Below are positions 25,560-36,961 of a stretch of DNA of 64,000 bases, in pieces. The position numbers and the translations under genes are program-made. Each line of letters opens with the position of its first letter. The stretch's first letter is position 1. Origin of the DNA: Gonapodya prolifera JEL478 (lineage: Eukaryota; Monoblepharomycota; Monoblepharidomycetes; Monoblepharidales; Gonapodyaceae). Location: positions 184,765 through 248,764 of the forward strand of contig KQ965763.1 of assembly GCA_001574975.1 (NCBI GenBank), written 5' to 3'. A model generated the notes under the pieces. That model made no database searches and was not told where the DNA came from. It saw only the letters and a program-made list of their open reading frames with translations.

Positions 25560-26803
25560 GTGGAGCAGGCATGAACTTGGATGGTGCTTGCCATTTATAC
25601 AATGGCAGTTGCCCTCCAGTTTGTGTTCAGAAAATTGATTTGCAATGACAAAGAGGATAAGGGGCCTGGCACTGTCAGGATTAGACTATGTGTGGGAGGT
25701 TTTGGAAAGTGCACCGTTTTGGGCCTGTTGTGTCCTCAGGATGGAATGAGCTGTTGTCCATTTATTGGTAGCAAAGTTGCAGGACACTAGAATGGTGAAG
25801 ATGGCAGGGATATTCCATTGGTGGAGCAAGTCTTCATTTTCTTGCAATGGGTCTTGTTAGGCACAACCAACTTTGACCAACAGGAGTGATTGAAACACTC
25901 TGGTTGGTCATTTTCCCACTACCACCACAATATTTTGCATGCCATTGTCTCTCTCACACCTCAGTACATTATCCTGCTGACAGATGGAGTTTGGACACAC
26001 CTGTGCATTTCAAACAACCCCTGCTACTACTCATTTTCCAATAACTGCATTGATGCAATTGATGGTACCCACATCCCAGCATATATACCAATGAGAGATT
26101 AGGCATTGTATTGGAACAGGAATGTGCTGGTAGTGGTCAACTTTGACTTGCTCTTCTGCAATGAGTTCCCAGGATGGGAAGGATCAGCATTTGATAGATC
26201 ATCCTGAAGGATGCTATTGGACAGGACTTTGTGACCCCAGAGGCCAAATTCTGGCTTGCAGATGCTGGTTATGCCCTCTCCTTGCACTTTCTCACTCCTT
26301 ACAAGACAGTCCAGTATCACCTGAAGGAATAGGGAATTGTTGGATTGAGGAGAGTGGTCTAATATTGTTTTTTGTGCAATCTGCATTGTTACTCCTGGAA
26401 TTCCCCTTTAGACAGATCAATCCTAAAGAACTTTTCAACCTCTGCTATTCCTCCCTGTAATGTTATTGGCATGCTGAAGAAGCAACTACCCATTCTAAAT
26501 GTTGTGCCCCAGTACTCCCCTGCTGTCCAGACAAGGCTCATCATAGCATGTTGTGTTTTGCACAACTTCATTGGGATGGAAGGTGTAACAATGGACAATT
26601 GGCCAGTACATGAATGGGACAATGAGGTGAGCCTTGAGGGCAAGCAAATGTGAAGGCAGTGGTTGGATGCAGAGGATGGGGAGGACTGGCAGGCTGGTGA
26701 TCCCTCTGCACATGACACCCAAACATTTCTGGACACTATGGCAGCAGATATGTGGACTCAGTATCAAGGTGAATTGGGACAGCAGGCAGGGCAGGTGGTG
26801 TGA
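25560..26803 (+). pseudogene. Harbinger transposase (DDE_4 nuclease), broken
   Basis: Relic of the DDE nuclease that excises and inserts the element. Hallmarks: CIDAIDGTHIPAYIP (first catalytic Asp, about 26050-26090), then, across a stop, YWNRNVLVVVNFDLLFC, and in the next frame NEFPGWEGSAFDRS (second catalytic Asp area), KFWLADAGYALSLHFLTPYK, KELFN, and near the end ARLIIACCVLHNFIGMEG. These match the DDE_4 consensus (ID-GTH, GWEGSA-D, LADAGY, LHNFI). Several stops and frame changes break it. Almost every CG of a normal copy appears as TG or CA. Confidence 0.7.
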
Positions 26804-26897
26804 GTGAAGTTAGAGTGGACATTTGTCAAACATATAGAATATATCAATTTTCAAATGCATTATTGTTTGATACATCATAAAAATAGTTTTTAATCTT

Positions 26898-28515
26898 TTA
26901 AATTGTAAACTTGCCTGCAAACTGTCCAAATCCATCCTGTCCATGTCCATTATGAGGTGTCCCAATGGTGTCAATTGTCCCATGGCTCACATGAACCCCC
27001 ATAGCCAATTCAAACAGTGTGTGACCAGCCATATTATGTGTTGCCTTTGCCTGCATCCTCTCCCACTCCCAGATGAGATAACAGGCACAGAGTTCTGGCA
27101 TCTCATACACCAGGAACCCCACAGCCACTTTATTGTTACAGAAAATATCTGCAGCATCCATCAACATGTCAGTGTCCACCAACTTATGATCCTGTGCAAC
27201 TTTTAGGGAAAGCCTAATGTTGTGGAGGGTGTCATTGCAGTGTGCACACTTGGAAGGGGGTTTGATGTGCCCCTCCATAAGCACGTCTGCCTTTACCCCC
27301 AATCCTTTGATTGCTTCCACAATTCCAAGTCCAGACACTTGTAGGCACTTCTGTTGCATTGAGGTGGTGGACTCTGGCCTGGATGCAGAGCTTGCAACCA
27401 ACATCCCAGCATCCCTCCTCACGAAGGAGGATGAGACAGAGGGGAGGGAAGGTGCACCTACAAAGCAGAAGTTCAGTATCAAACACAAAACCAAAATTGC
27501 TTTGAAAATACCTCACCAGCTTGCATTGCCACATCAAATGGTTCCGAATCTGATCCAACCTCCTCCAGTAACTGAATCTTCACCAGTGCTTTTTTCTTGC
27601 ATGCTGTTACACAACCTAGGTGAGCTGCACAAGCCTGTAATCTGCAGGAACGTGTATATATGATCAGATGTACATAGCAAGTTGTAATGTGCATAGAACT
27701 CACCTGCATGAACATGAGGCCAAACTTAGGGCACGTCCTGCAGGTGTGCACATCTAAACCCACAGCCACAGTAGTGGCACAGCAGCTAATACTCAACACT
27801 CATACTACACTATGTACTCCACATTAGTGGATGTCAGTGTGACACCTGCTGCAAGTTCCTGTGTGCCTTCAAAATTGCATTGCAGATGGTGACAGCAACT
27901 TGACCTTCAAACACCTTGCAGGCAATGTCTTATAGGGGGTACCCAGGTTTGCAGATACTCCAGACTCTCCTGTACTCCTTGTCCTTGCTTCCATGTGTAC
28001 TACACTCTGCAATGGCCTATATTGAGTGGTGAGAGAGGCTGACACATTTCAATACAATTGACAAACAGCATCACTCACCTGAAGGTCTTTGTCCCAAACT
28101 TCATCATTGACCAAAATCCAACAGATTTGACCATCCCAGCTCCAACCACTCTTGTCCTTGAGACACTTCCATGTCTTGTGACTCTGCTGAAGCTGGTGGT
28201 GGTGAGTCTTGAATTAGTCCACTGTGTCTGTGACTTTGGCAATGGCATTGAAGGCAGCCCCAGCAGTGTCCCATGCATGTGACTTAAATCCAGCCTGACC
28301 ACGCTTACCCAATTGGGCTTGCTGTACAAGGCACTCCAAGAGAAGCCAGTTGCAATCTGGACTTGTCCAGTTAGCACAGGATGCCTTGCTGGCATTCTGG
28401 GGAGTTGCCTTGGTGGCAACATCACTGATGTTGCATGCCAGGACAGGTGATGTGGCCATTTTGCAATGGGAAAATGTTCAACCACTTTTGTGATAGATTG
28501 TAAAAGAGCCCCCAA
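26898..28515 (-). pseudogene. Harbinger accessory Myb/SANT-like protein, broken
   Basis: Minus-strand relic of the DNA-binding partner. Visible parts: LLLECLVQQAQLGKRGQAGF, SHAWDTAGAAFNAIAKVT (about 28220-28350), then in another frame KTWKCLKDKSGWSWDGQICW and NDEVWDK (about 28085-28200). This is the pattern of plant and fungal Harbinger Myb-like proteins (SGWGWD near W-x-x-L-K). Downstream exons (26898-27494) hold a variable Thr/Ser-rich region and MQAKATHNMAGHTLFELAMG. It carries frame changes and stops. Confidence 0.55.
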
Positions 28516-28763
28516 CCACTTTTTCTATTTCTCTACAATTGCTCTATAAAGGCCTCTATAATTGTTGATTATACAGGTACCAAACAGGTCCTGTTGAGGA
28601 ATTATAGAGATAGTGCATTGTAGAGCATTATAGAGCCTCAAATTCTCTATTTCCTAATTGTAGAGCTGCACCAAACTCTACAATTACTCTATCTCTATCT
28701 CAGGCAAAAAAGACTTTTTGAGGCTCTATAATTGGATTATAGAGGTGTACCAAACATGCCCTT

Positions 28764-29388
28764 AATTGCACACAGGTATTTCAGTTACTGCAACTCAGTA
28801 CTCTGCCACAATTGAAAAATATGATGTAATGGTCAGTTTCCAAACTTACCATGGAAGAAGCATTGTAGCAAAAAAAAAAAAAAATAGTTCAAGAAACACA
28901 ACTAATGTCACACAGGTGCTTGGAAACAAATTTTAGGTGGCAGATTGTAAAAAGAGTCTGGGATTCTGTGGGTTTGTGGCACAGAGGCTGGGTTCTAATG
29001 GGATTCTGTGGATTTGTGGCAGAGAAGCTGGATTTGCATGGGATTCCCAGGTTCTCTGCCAGACTCAACATCCACAAGAGCAAAAGCAGTCCAAGAATGT
29101 TCTCACTATAAGGGGGTCCAATAACTAAGTCCACAAAAGTGATATCAAATAACAACCACTGGGGTTGTACATGAACTAATCAGGTTGACAGAGTAAACTT
29201 TTATTTTGCAGCTAGGTGAGTCTTGTTTACCTTGGTTAGAACATGTAAAACTGGTGACACTAGTGGGTTTCAATATTAGAGATTATACAACACATAATAC
29301 AACCATTCTAAAACTATTGCTCAGTTTATTGTGCAAGGGGGTTTCAAAATTAGCAGTGTGAATTGTTGCATAAGCTCACAATCCACAG
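28764..29388. repeat. CpG-poor flank with poly-A tract and 40-bp tandem repeat
   Basis: No gene. A run of 15-16 A lies near 28870. At 28960-29060 a 40-bp unit beginning GGGATTCTGTGGGTTTGTGG is repeated about 2.5 times (starts 28960, 29000 and 29040). The stretch shares the CpG depletion of the transposon next to it. Confidence 0.55.
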
Positions 29389-30215
29389 TCAACATGGTAC
29401 AATGGTCTGAGCATGCCTGAACACTTCTTGAGTTTGAGGAAGCTCTGACAATTCTTGTGCTACCAAAGTGGTGGAGCCTGCTGTAGAGGAGTCTTTGGAG
29501 GAAACAACTAGACTCAGCTCACTCCACCCTGCAGCTGCAAAGCAAAAAGTACATGTGGACCTGCAGAACCAGTACAAAAGAGTTTCTCAAGGGCAATGTG
29601 AACGATAGTGGGAAGGATGTTATGAGCTTGGCAAGCACATACTTTGTCAGGAGTTGGAAAATGGGAGTCCTTTTTTGGTCTTGGTTGCCCTCCTCTGATT
29701 CCAGATTTGGTCGGACAGAGTGAGCTGGTTTCCCACAAGTACCAATGAGTTTTGGGCAGTTTCATGATACTATTTCAAATCAGTGTTTCCGTGAGTGCTG
29801 CTGTGGAGGCAGGCAATTGGCCAGGCTTCCTGATCAAAAATTCATTTGCAGGAGATGATATTGAATGATCAATACTTTGTCACTGCATGGGATGATGGAA
29901 ACTGCTTTGGCGCTCCATGTCATCAAAACTGCGTTTGGCAATGTCTGGGAGGGGAACATGCTTCAGCGTTTCTTGTACGACGACAGCGGCACCATTTACT
30001 CGCAAGCAATGTTCGTGGAGCGCATGGCGAAATTCGACATCATCATTGGAGAACTCCTTGACATGTCAGACGTGCAGCATGCCTTGGAAACACCCGGAAT
30101 AAAGTTGCGAACGCCAGGGGAGGAAACGTTCTTGCAAAGGTTTTTGTGCCTCTCCAGGAAAATGGTTTCCAAGTCAATGGTGCTGGACAGCAAAATGGAA
30201 CTCAAAATAAGGTGA
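29389..30215 (+). pseudogene. SnoaL/NTF2-like protein, array copy H, broken
   Basis: Duplicate of copy G. Exon 1 (about 29480-29660) still shows AAKQKVHVDLQNQYKR, but its donor, GTGAGT in copy G, reads TGGGAGT. Exon 2 (about 29720-29790) keeps SFPTSTNEFWAVS. Exon 3 (about 29852-30215) starts EMILNDQYFVTAWDDGNCFG, changes frame at about 29905, and continues VIKTAFGNVWEGNMLQRF, LYDDSGTIYSQAMFVERM, FDIIIGELLDMSDVQ. Up to about 29905 nearly all CpG sites of copy G are TpG or CpA; after that point they are kept. The similarity to copy G runs on past the stop to about 30355. The broken donor, frame change and stops make it a pseudogene. Confidence 0.7.
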
Positions 30216-30375
30216 CATAGACATAGACGGAGGATGTTATTCGAGTCAATGACCCATCTACGAAGTTTTAGATTCCAGTATTTTCGCAGTTCGTGCCATT
30301 ATTATTGTTTTTATGTAGTTCGCAGTGTTGTTCAGACGTACTTTTTCAGCTGAGCTATCCATTCCTCCACTCAAA

Positions 30376-31710
30376 ATGAAACCCAACGAGACCAGTGGAC
30401 CACCGTTCGTTTCGCCCCCGCCGGACGTGTCCTTCAGGCTCCCGTCCGATCCGGCCAGCGGGCTGACGTCCACGCAGGAATCGATGCTCGTGGGACTTCG
30501 CGAGCGAAAGGACGAGCTCCTCTCGAGGTCCGTAAAGCCTTCCCGATTTGGATTTGCAAGCGCTGACGAGTTTTACAGTGCTCCGGATCCGAAACAGCGG
30601 GAGCTGGATGAGCGATGGCTCTCCGATCATTGTCTTCTAAGGTTTGGATGTTGGCGAAGCTGAACATTGCGAAGGTGCCATCCACTCATTCTTCCGACCA
30701 AGATACCTCCGCGCTGTGAAATGGGAATCTGTTGATGCTGCTACTAAGAGACTGAAGGATGTTCGTGGATGTGTGCTGAGTTCTACCTGTCAATCCTGAT
30801 TGTCACCATCCGCCTTCTTCTGCCAGACGCTGCAGTGGCGACGAGAATTCAAGCCTGACCAAATACCGCTAGAGTGAGGGTTCGAAGTCTTTGCTTGTTC
30901 GTGTCATGTTGCATGGAATGACCTCCCGGATCAATACATGCTTCACCTGGATTCTCATCTACAATGTCAAAGTGAAGTGGAACCGGAAGCCGTCACAGGA
31001 AAACTTTACATCAACGGATTTGACAACGAAGGACGACCTGGTGAGGAGACAGTTTGGCCGAATGATGCTGCACGTTTCTGACAGCATCCGGATCGATTCC
31101 TCGACCACCAAAGTCGTCGTCATGAAACCCGGCCTTCAAAATACAACCACATGGGACCGTCAACTGCAGTACACGTATCTCACTGTGGAAGCAGCCTGTC
31201 AAGCTTGCGTTGCACCTCAAGAAACAATCTGTTTGATCATTGACTTCGAAGGTATTGGAATCTTTTCTGGGAACAAAACGCCTATGAACGTCAGCAGAAG
31301 GTTTCTGAACGTGCTTCAAAGTCATTATCCTGAACGCCTTGGGTGAGTCGCATGTCTAAGTTCGCCGTGTCATCTATCTGACAGAAAGGTCAATCACACC
31401 AATGGCCGCTTCCAGCCATGCAACCTTTGTAAACCCTTTCCCTCTCGTTGAGACGTTCTGGCGCGTCATTTATCCGTTCGTGGATCCCGTCACCAGGGAA
31501 AAGGTCCACTTCACTTCCACCGCGAAGGAGAAAAAGGCGGATGGAGCGAAGAATGGTGTCCTCCATCAACTGGTGAGCCCCTCGATGTTGGAGGAACGTT
31601 ACGGAGGGAAGATGAATTGGAGCTATGAACACTCCGAGTATTGGGCCAAACTTCGTGCAGTTTGGGAAGATCCATTGAAGGTGACGATGAACGGACATAG
31701 CGCAACTTGA
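30376..31710 (+). CDS. CRAL-TRIO (Sec14-like) lipid-transfer protein
   Basis: Predicted phosphatidylinositol/phosphatidylcholine-transfer type protein. Six exons: 30376..30641, 30703..30760, 30827..30873, 30973..31040, 31114..31342 and 31389..31710; all phases close. CRAL-TRIO-N domain: DERWLSDHCLLR spliced to YLRAVKWESVDAATKRLKD and TLQWRREFKPDQIPL. Lipid-binding domain: GKLYINGFDNEGRP, VVVMKPGLQNT, DRQLQYTYLTVEAA, ICLIIDFEGIG, NVSRRFLNVLQSHYPERLG, FWRVIYPFVDPVTREKVHF. The last two are the most conserved Sec14 blocks. The N-terminal 60 residues are Pro/Ser-rich. The start could also be an upstream in-frame ATG (30325). Cytosolic; no break. Confidence 0.88.
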
Positions 31711-31900
31711 GTAGATAGATTGGGGTGACTTTGTCGTTGGTCGTCTTTGTCTTTAGAAGACTGAGGTTGGGATGTTTCTTGGTGATTTAGAACGCCTTTG
31801 TCAAGTAGAATACGAGTGATAACTCCCAAATGAAGGAGTAGAGGTGTCCCTTTTTATTTTTTTGGACAAAGGTCACATTCAACCGACAAAAACACCAACG
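31711..31900. promoter_or_regulatory. Intergenic promoter region between two tandem genes
   Basis: 190 bp separate the stop of the CRAL-TRIO gene from the start of the Red1/ZFC3H1 gene. It contains a T-rich stretch (TTTTTATTTTTTTGGAC, about 31851-31867) shortly before the start. No classical TATA seen. Confidence 0.3.
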
Positions 31901-34900
31901 ATGGCGCGCGGGGTCGGTCCCCCTAGAGCGGTACTCAGCGAAGAAGACCGCTCTCTCATCAAAGAACTTCGGGCCCTTGGTACGACGTGGGACGAGCTGC
32001 TCGCTTCTGGCATTCCGGAGGCGGTGTTGGCAGGGGCACGAGCGGAAATGGAAGGCGGCGTGGAATTACACAACGAAAGCACCAATGGACCTTTGAGCGT
32101 TGGTGAGCCAGAGGAAGGTGAGCTTGTTGACGGGGATACGGATATTGATGGTCGTTATCTTGAACAAGGTGAGGAACATTTTTGTTTGGGATAATGGACA
32201 AAGGATCACTCCTATGGAACTACCGACACTCTTTATCGTTTCTATCGCGGTCATATTCAAATCCTACATTTACCCCATTTCAGCCATTGAACTTGATGGA
32301 ACACCATCCCCTTCAGTCACCAACAAGTTGACACGAGTAGCCTCTGGGCGTCCAAGAGACGATGACGACTTGTGGATGAATGATGAACAACCGGATATGG
32401 ACATTGAACTCGACACAGCCGATGGAAATGGGGATGGCGCTGGCGGTAGAATCATTTCGTCCACCCCGAACGTCATCAACGTGGATCAAAAGCCATCAGC
32501 CTCACCATTTTTCGGGCGAAATAACTCTGCTTCGTCTTTGCCCCCAAGACCTCCCACTGCTTCACTTCCACCTTTACCGCCCATATCGCACCGGTCTACT
32601 GCCGTGCCCAGTGCAAATACTCGACCGCATGCACTTTTGACTCGATCTGGCAGCGCGGACTTCCCGATTGATCTGGATGGCGATCATCCTGTCCGTCCAT
32701 CCATGCAACGACCCAGGATAGCCTCGCCGTCTCCTTTCACAAGTACTTCTGCATCCTCTAATGGATTCACAACTCCTAATGGATTCGCAACTCTTCCAAG
32801 ACACACCTCTCGCTCATATTCTCACCACAATCTTCCACGACAACCGTTCCGGGCTCAAATTAATCTTCCCCCATACGACCCCAAAATCGTTTTTGAAATA
32901 TCTGAGAACGATGATCAGCCTTTGGTGCATCGAATGCCGACCGCTGAACCTGAAGATCGCGAGGCGAAACTCAAAATGATCGAGGAGCAAAAGGAGAAGA
33001 TGCGTCGCAAAATTGCTGAGCTGGAAAGCAAGAAGGCTGCGCCAATCGAAACAACCAATTCTGAGCTTCCAGATGCACAACTACCTTCCTTGCGTGGGGA
33101 TGCACCGAAATCCCTTCACTCCTCACCCCCTCAGTCTTCTCTAAATGCAGCTGCTGCAACTGCCCGTGTAACCGCTGCAAAATCTCGCTTGGGAACTGCG
33201 CGAACTCGCTTGAATGCCACTTCAACGGAATTTATATTTCTTTCGGCTGACCGAGATTCCATGGAGAGATCTGTCGTGGAAAAGGAGATGCGCGTTGCAG
33301 AACTTCGTGCCCAGCTTGAAGCTGAACTCGCTGCGTTGGCGGATGCCCGAAAAAAGCTTCAATTGGCGGAAGCCAAAATGGCCACGGGGCAAAAAGCGAA
33401 GCTGGGTGCCACAGAAGAAGAAGCTGCCGCTGTGGAATTGTTGAAAAATGCAGAACTGGATGCTGCACGATTGGAGAAATTGGCTGAAGAAGCCTGTAAG
33501 ACTGAAGCAGCATCTGCAGCGGCGATGTTCCGAAAGCTCGAAGCGCAGAAGAAGGAATTGAAAGCTCGGATTGCGGCTCGAAGCTCGACAAATGGTCAAG
33601 TCACACCAGCATCCAGTTCTCTTCCAGTCAAACGACCTGCACCTCCAGATACAGCTGGACCTCCTGCAAAACGGATCGCAAATGGAGTACACCCATCTGT
33701 CTACGCATCGCCAGTTGTGGGGGGACCTGTTCCTGTTACCCGTGGCTCACAGGCAAGCGCTCCATCAAGTCAGCGGAAAGAGATCCCGAGCCCAAAGGTG
33801 GATCTTCCTCTATTTGATCAGTGGCTCCGAGCACCGCAATCATTCCAGGAAACAGACGACAGGCCGAAACCGAGTGTTGCGCAAAAGGTGTTGAGTGGAA
33901 TGACTGGATTTTGGAGGAGAGTCCCAACTGTAGAAGTTCTGAAGACCATCGGGGGGGTGGTGGTGCATCCGAGATCTCATGCAGGGGTTCTGGACGTGCA
34001 GCGCCTACTCGTTAAGACATCTGCGAAATCAACTGTAGCACAGTCAGAGGTGCGTCCTGGTTGGGACAATCAGTTGAATTTGATTGGCCTGAAACGGACC
34101 CCTCTTCCTTTCCTCTCTAGATTCGGAAGCCAGTCTCTTCTTATCCCCAAGGAACGAACCTTACACGAGAAGAGCGACTTTCTTTAATCAAACGACGCGT
34201 CGTGGAAAGCGCTATTGATCCCACTCGAAAGTTTTGTCTCTTCGAACTCCAAGGTGGATCCTGTAATGACCCTACTTGCTCTAGTCAACATGCGCGAGAT
34301 GTTGACGTGGATGGTGAGCTACGCGTCGTATGTCGATAGTACATTAATTAAGTACTCATATGTCGCCTTAGATGACATCGCCCTCGCTTCTTTCGCACAC
34401 TTCGTTGTTGCGTCCTTGAAGAAAGATCAAGGACCTAACTTGGTGGCTCATTTGCAGACTCGGCGGAACGCTGGAGCAGATCCTGGAGAACTTTTGAGCT
34501 ATCTCTTTGCTGCATGGGAGCTGGTTTCAGGAGTTACAGTATTACATCTTGACGATCTCCCCAGAATCAAACGAATCGGTGCTAGCGGCGCGATAGGCAG
34601 CCCTCGACAACCGACGAAGGTCATTCAGGTAGTGACTACATCGAACCCAAACGACACCGAAGTTGTGCTCGACCTGAGTACAGATGACCAACCGTCAGAG
34701 GATGGGTTGACGGACGGAGGTTTCGCCGGACCAGACTCGCCGTTTACCGATTTTCTCCAAAAAGCACTTCGTGGCGACTCCACCAAATCTTCTCGATACT
34801 ACGCTGACTCTGATTATGAGCGCGGAGTCCTTCGAAACCCGCAAGATGCACATCTTTGGATTACCCAAGCGTTCGAGTCACTGCCTTTTCCTCTCACAAT

Positions 34901-36961
34901 GGAGCTATTGGAAGATCGGTCGTCAAGGGTCTTTTCAAAATCCCTGAACGTTCTTACCCGGGCACTTCAAGCAAATCCCACGTCGGAGGATCTTTGGGTA
35001 GTATACCTGGATATCTACTGCCACCGCGCCAAAGAAAATGATGCGAGAGGAATGTTGGAGACGTCCATTCAACAAGCTCCAACTGCATATCGTTGTTGGT
35101 GGCGATACATAGGATGGGAGAAAGATGTCGAATCTCGGAAAAGGGTTGTGGAGAGACTTTACAGAGTTTCGCTCAGTGAAAGGACCTCAAGTTCTGGTAC
35201 GTAAAATCCTTCAATGGGGGTAGCTATAGCCCGGGGCTGAGTTCCGGTTATTCCATAGATCTTCGATCTCGTACTATAACGGATGCGGCGATCAAGCTCT
35301 CGAAATTGCAACTTGACTCGGGGAATGCAGATGTGGCGACCAGAATCGTGGCCAATCTACTCCTCGGCAAAACAGTACCCGAAATTCTTGACTTCAACAA
35401 TGATGTTTTGTCGCCAAAACGAGTGGTTTCGATTTCGGCCTTTGCGGCGAGTCTGAGCTCCTCTTTACTGGTCGCCTCTGATTGGACTATGCTTTGCCTG
35501 TTATTCTTCCATCTGCGATGGTTTGGTGCCTATCCAGCCGCAGTGTTCGGCTCTCCGCCGCTCGACTTTGTGGTCGACCGCGTTCCTTTGCTCATCGATT
35601 GGCGCAAAGCGCCACAACGGTCTTTTCAGGACAGTTATCTCGTTCAGACTACGGGGCAATTGTTTTACTCGATTGTCGAATGGTTCCGTCAGTCGGGACC
35701 GTCACATCAACGCGAACTCGCCGTCATGGTTTTGAACGCCGCCGAGTTGATGGGAGCACTTAACAAGTCGGACCGGGAGATGTTGGAATATGTTGATCGC
35801 ATTTTGAAAGAGACTACTAATAATGTGGGGCTGCTCGGGCTCAGGGCTCAACTGGATGTAAGCTTCGCTCGTCTGCGTTTCTTTTATACTTCGCTGAGAT
35901 CAACGGCGCCTTTGTACTGTAGGGACCGGCCTCAACCTTGGGGTTCCTTCAGCAGAACCCTTGTAAACCAGTGTTTTGGAACCGACTTGTGAAGCTTGCG
36001 ACAGAAGCTGATGATATACCCTCGACGGTGGTAGCTCTAGTGAACTGTGCAAGGTCATATTTTAAAGCGTTCCCTTTGGTGAGTTTGTCCTCGTACCAAA
36101 GCACTGGAACTAGGGGTTTATCTTTGCGTCCTCTTGTGTTTGAAGGTGGCGTCCCCGCTTGCAGAAGGAGAGCAACACAAACTCGTTCAAGAAGCCCTCG
36201 CGCTCTATCGACGCCTTTTGGGTATTCCGGGACAATCTACCAAGTCCGAAACCGCCTTTTTGAAAGTGTCCGAACCCCCTGGTTCCTTTGGAGGCGACCC
36301 GTACCTGCACTTGAACTATGTATTGCTGCTCGTGATATCCGGCGCGGGAAGGAATGTTGTGGTCGAATCACTGCAGCACGCCGCCGAGTCCACCAACTCT
36401 GAGTACGGACGGCAACTGATATGGCAAGAGTGCGTTTCCTCCCAAACTGACGCTGTTTTCAAGCTAATTTTAACTAAAGCGGAAATCTTTGGCATGTTCC
36501 AGGTTACTCAAACTTCAATCCAAAATGGATGATGGCGTAGATACAGGAGTTGACAAGGAACTTCTGGGGCTACTCGGTCGAGCGCTGAAAGAGTATGACA
36601 CTGGCTCGACGAACCCTTACAATCCTGATATCGCGATCGAGAATAGGTCCCCGCTTGCGAGGTTTTTACCCGTCAAGGTCCGTTCGAACTGCTTTAATTG
36701 AGGATCTCACGTTTGCGGACGTTGCCCCATTTTTATCGTTTTATAGCGATATCAAGCGACAAACGAACTTGTTTCCATATGTGCGGAGCACCTACCAGAT
36801 GCAAAGCTCATCGAGCTCGTCAACGCACTGCAGCAACAGGAGCCCGATAATCTCGATCTCGTCATGATGTGTGTGTCTTTTGAAAGTACCGGGAAGTGGG
36901 ATACTTGACAGTTTGAGTCATTTTTTCAGCTCTGTGCGCCTTTCTTTGGAACAAGGACTGA
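31901..36961 (+). CDS. Red1/ZFC3H1-type zinc-finger protein (nuclear exosome adaptor)
   Basis: Homologue of fission-yeast Red1 and human ZFC3H1, scaffolds of the MTREC/PAXT complexes that link Mtl1/MTR4 and the nuclear exosome to polyadenylated and meiotic RNAs. Exons: 31901..32168, 32284..34049, 34121..34313, 34372..35197, 35259..35857, 35923..36078, 36146..36429, then two or three small exons to about 36961 (the last ones less sure). The N-terminal 600 residues are acidic and Ser/Pro-rich with a long coiled coil (about 33000-33560). The diagnostic zf-C3H1 motif is FCLFELQGGSCNDPTCSSQH (Cys-x7-8-Cys-x4-5-Cys-x3-His, about 34228-34290). HAT/TPR-like repeats follow: DAHLWITQAFESLP, NPTSEDLWVVYLDIYC, RCWWRYIGWE and others. 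No breaks across nine exons. The ending (TLCAFLWNKD or a stop at about 36907) depends on the last splice. Confidence 0.85.

Larger units (their letters stand above)
25295..28763. mobile_element. PIF/Harbinger-type DNA transposon, decayed
   Basis: An element of about 3.5 kb carrying the two genes typical of PIF/Harbinger: a DDE_4-type nuclease (plus strand) and a Myb/SANT-like DNA-binding protein (minus strand), convergent. Ends are AT-rich and full of CTCTATAAT / AATTGTAGAG modules in opposite orientation. The right edge reads, on the minus strand, GGGCATGTTTGGTACACC, and is followed by TTA, matching the 3-bp TWA target preference of the superfamily. An inner end-like sequence (GGTACCAAACAGG, about 28577-28590) suggests a second, nested or tandem end. 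The left end is diverged, and I could not match a TTA there, so its limit is approximate. The element is very poor in CpG and both genes carry stops. Confidence 0.65.
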
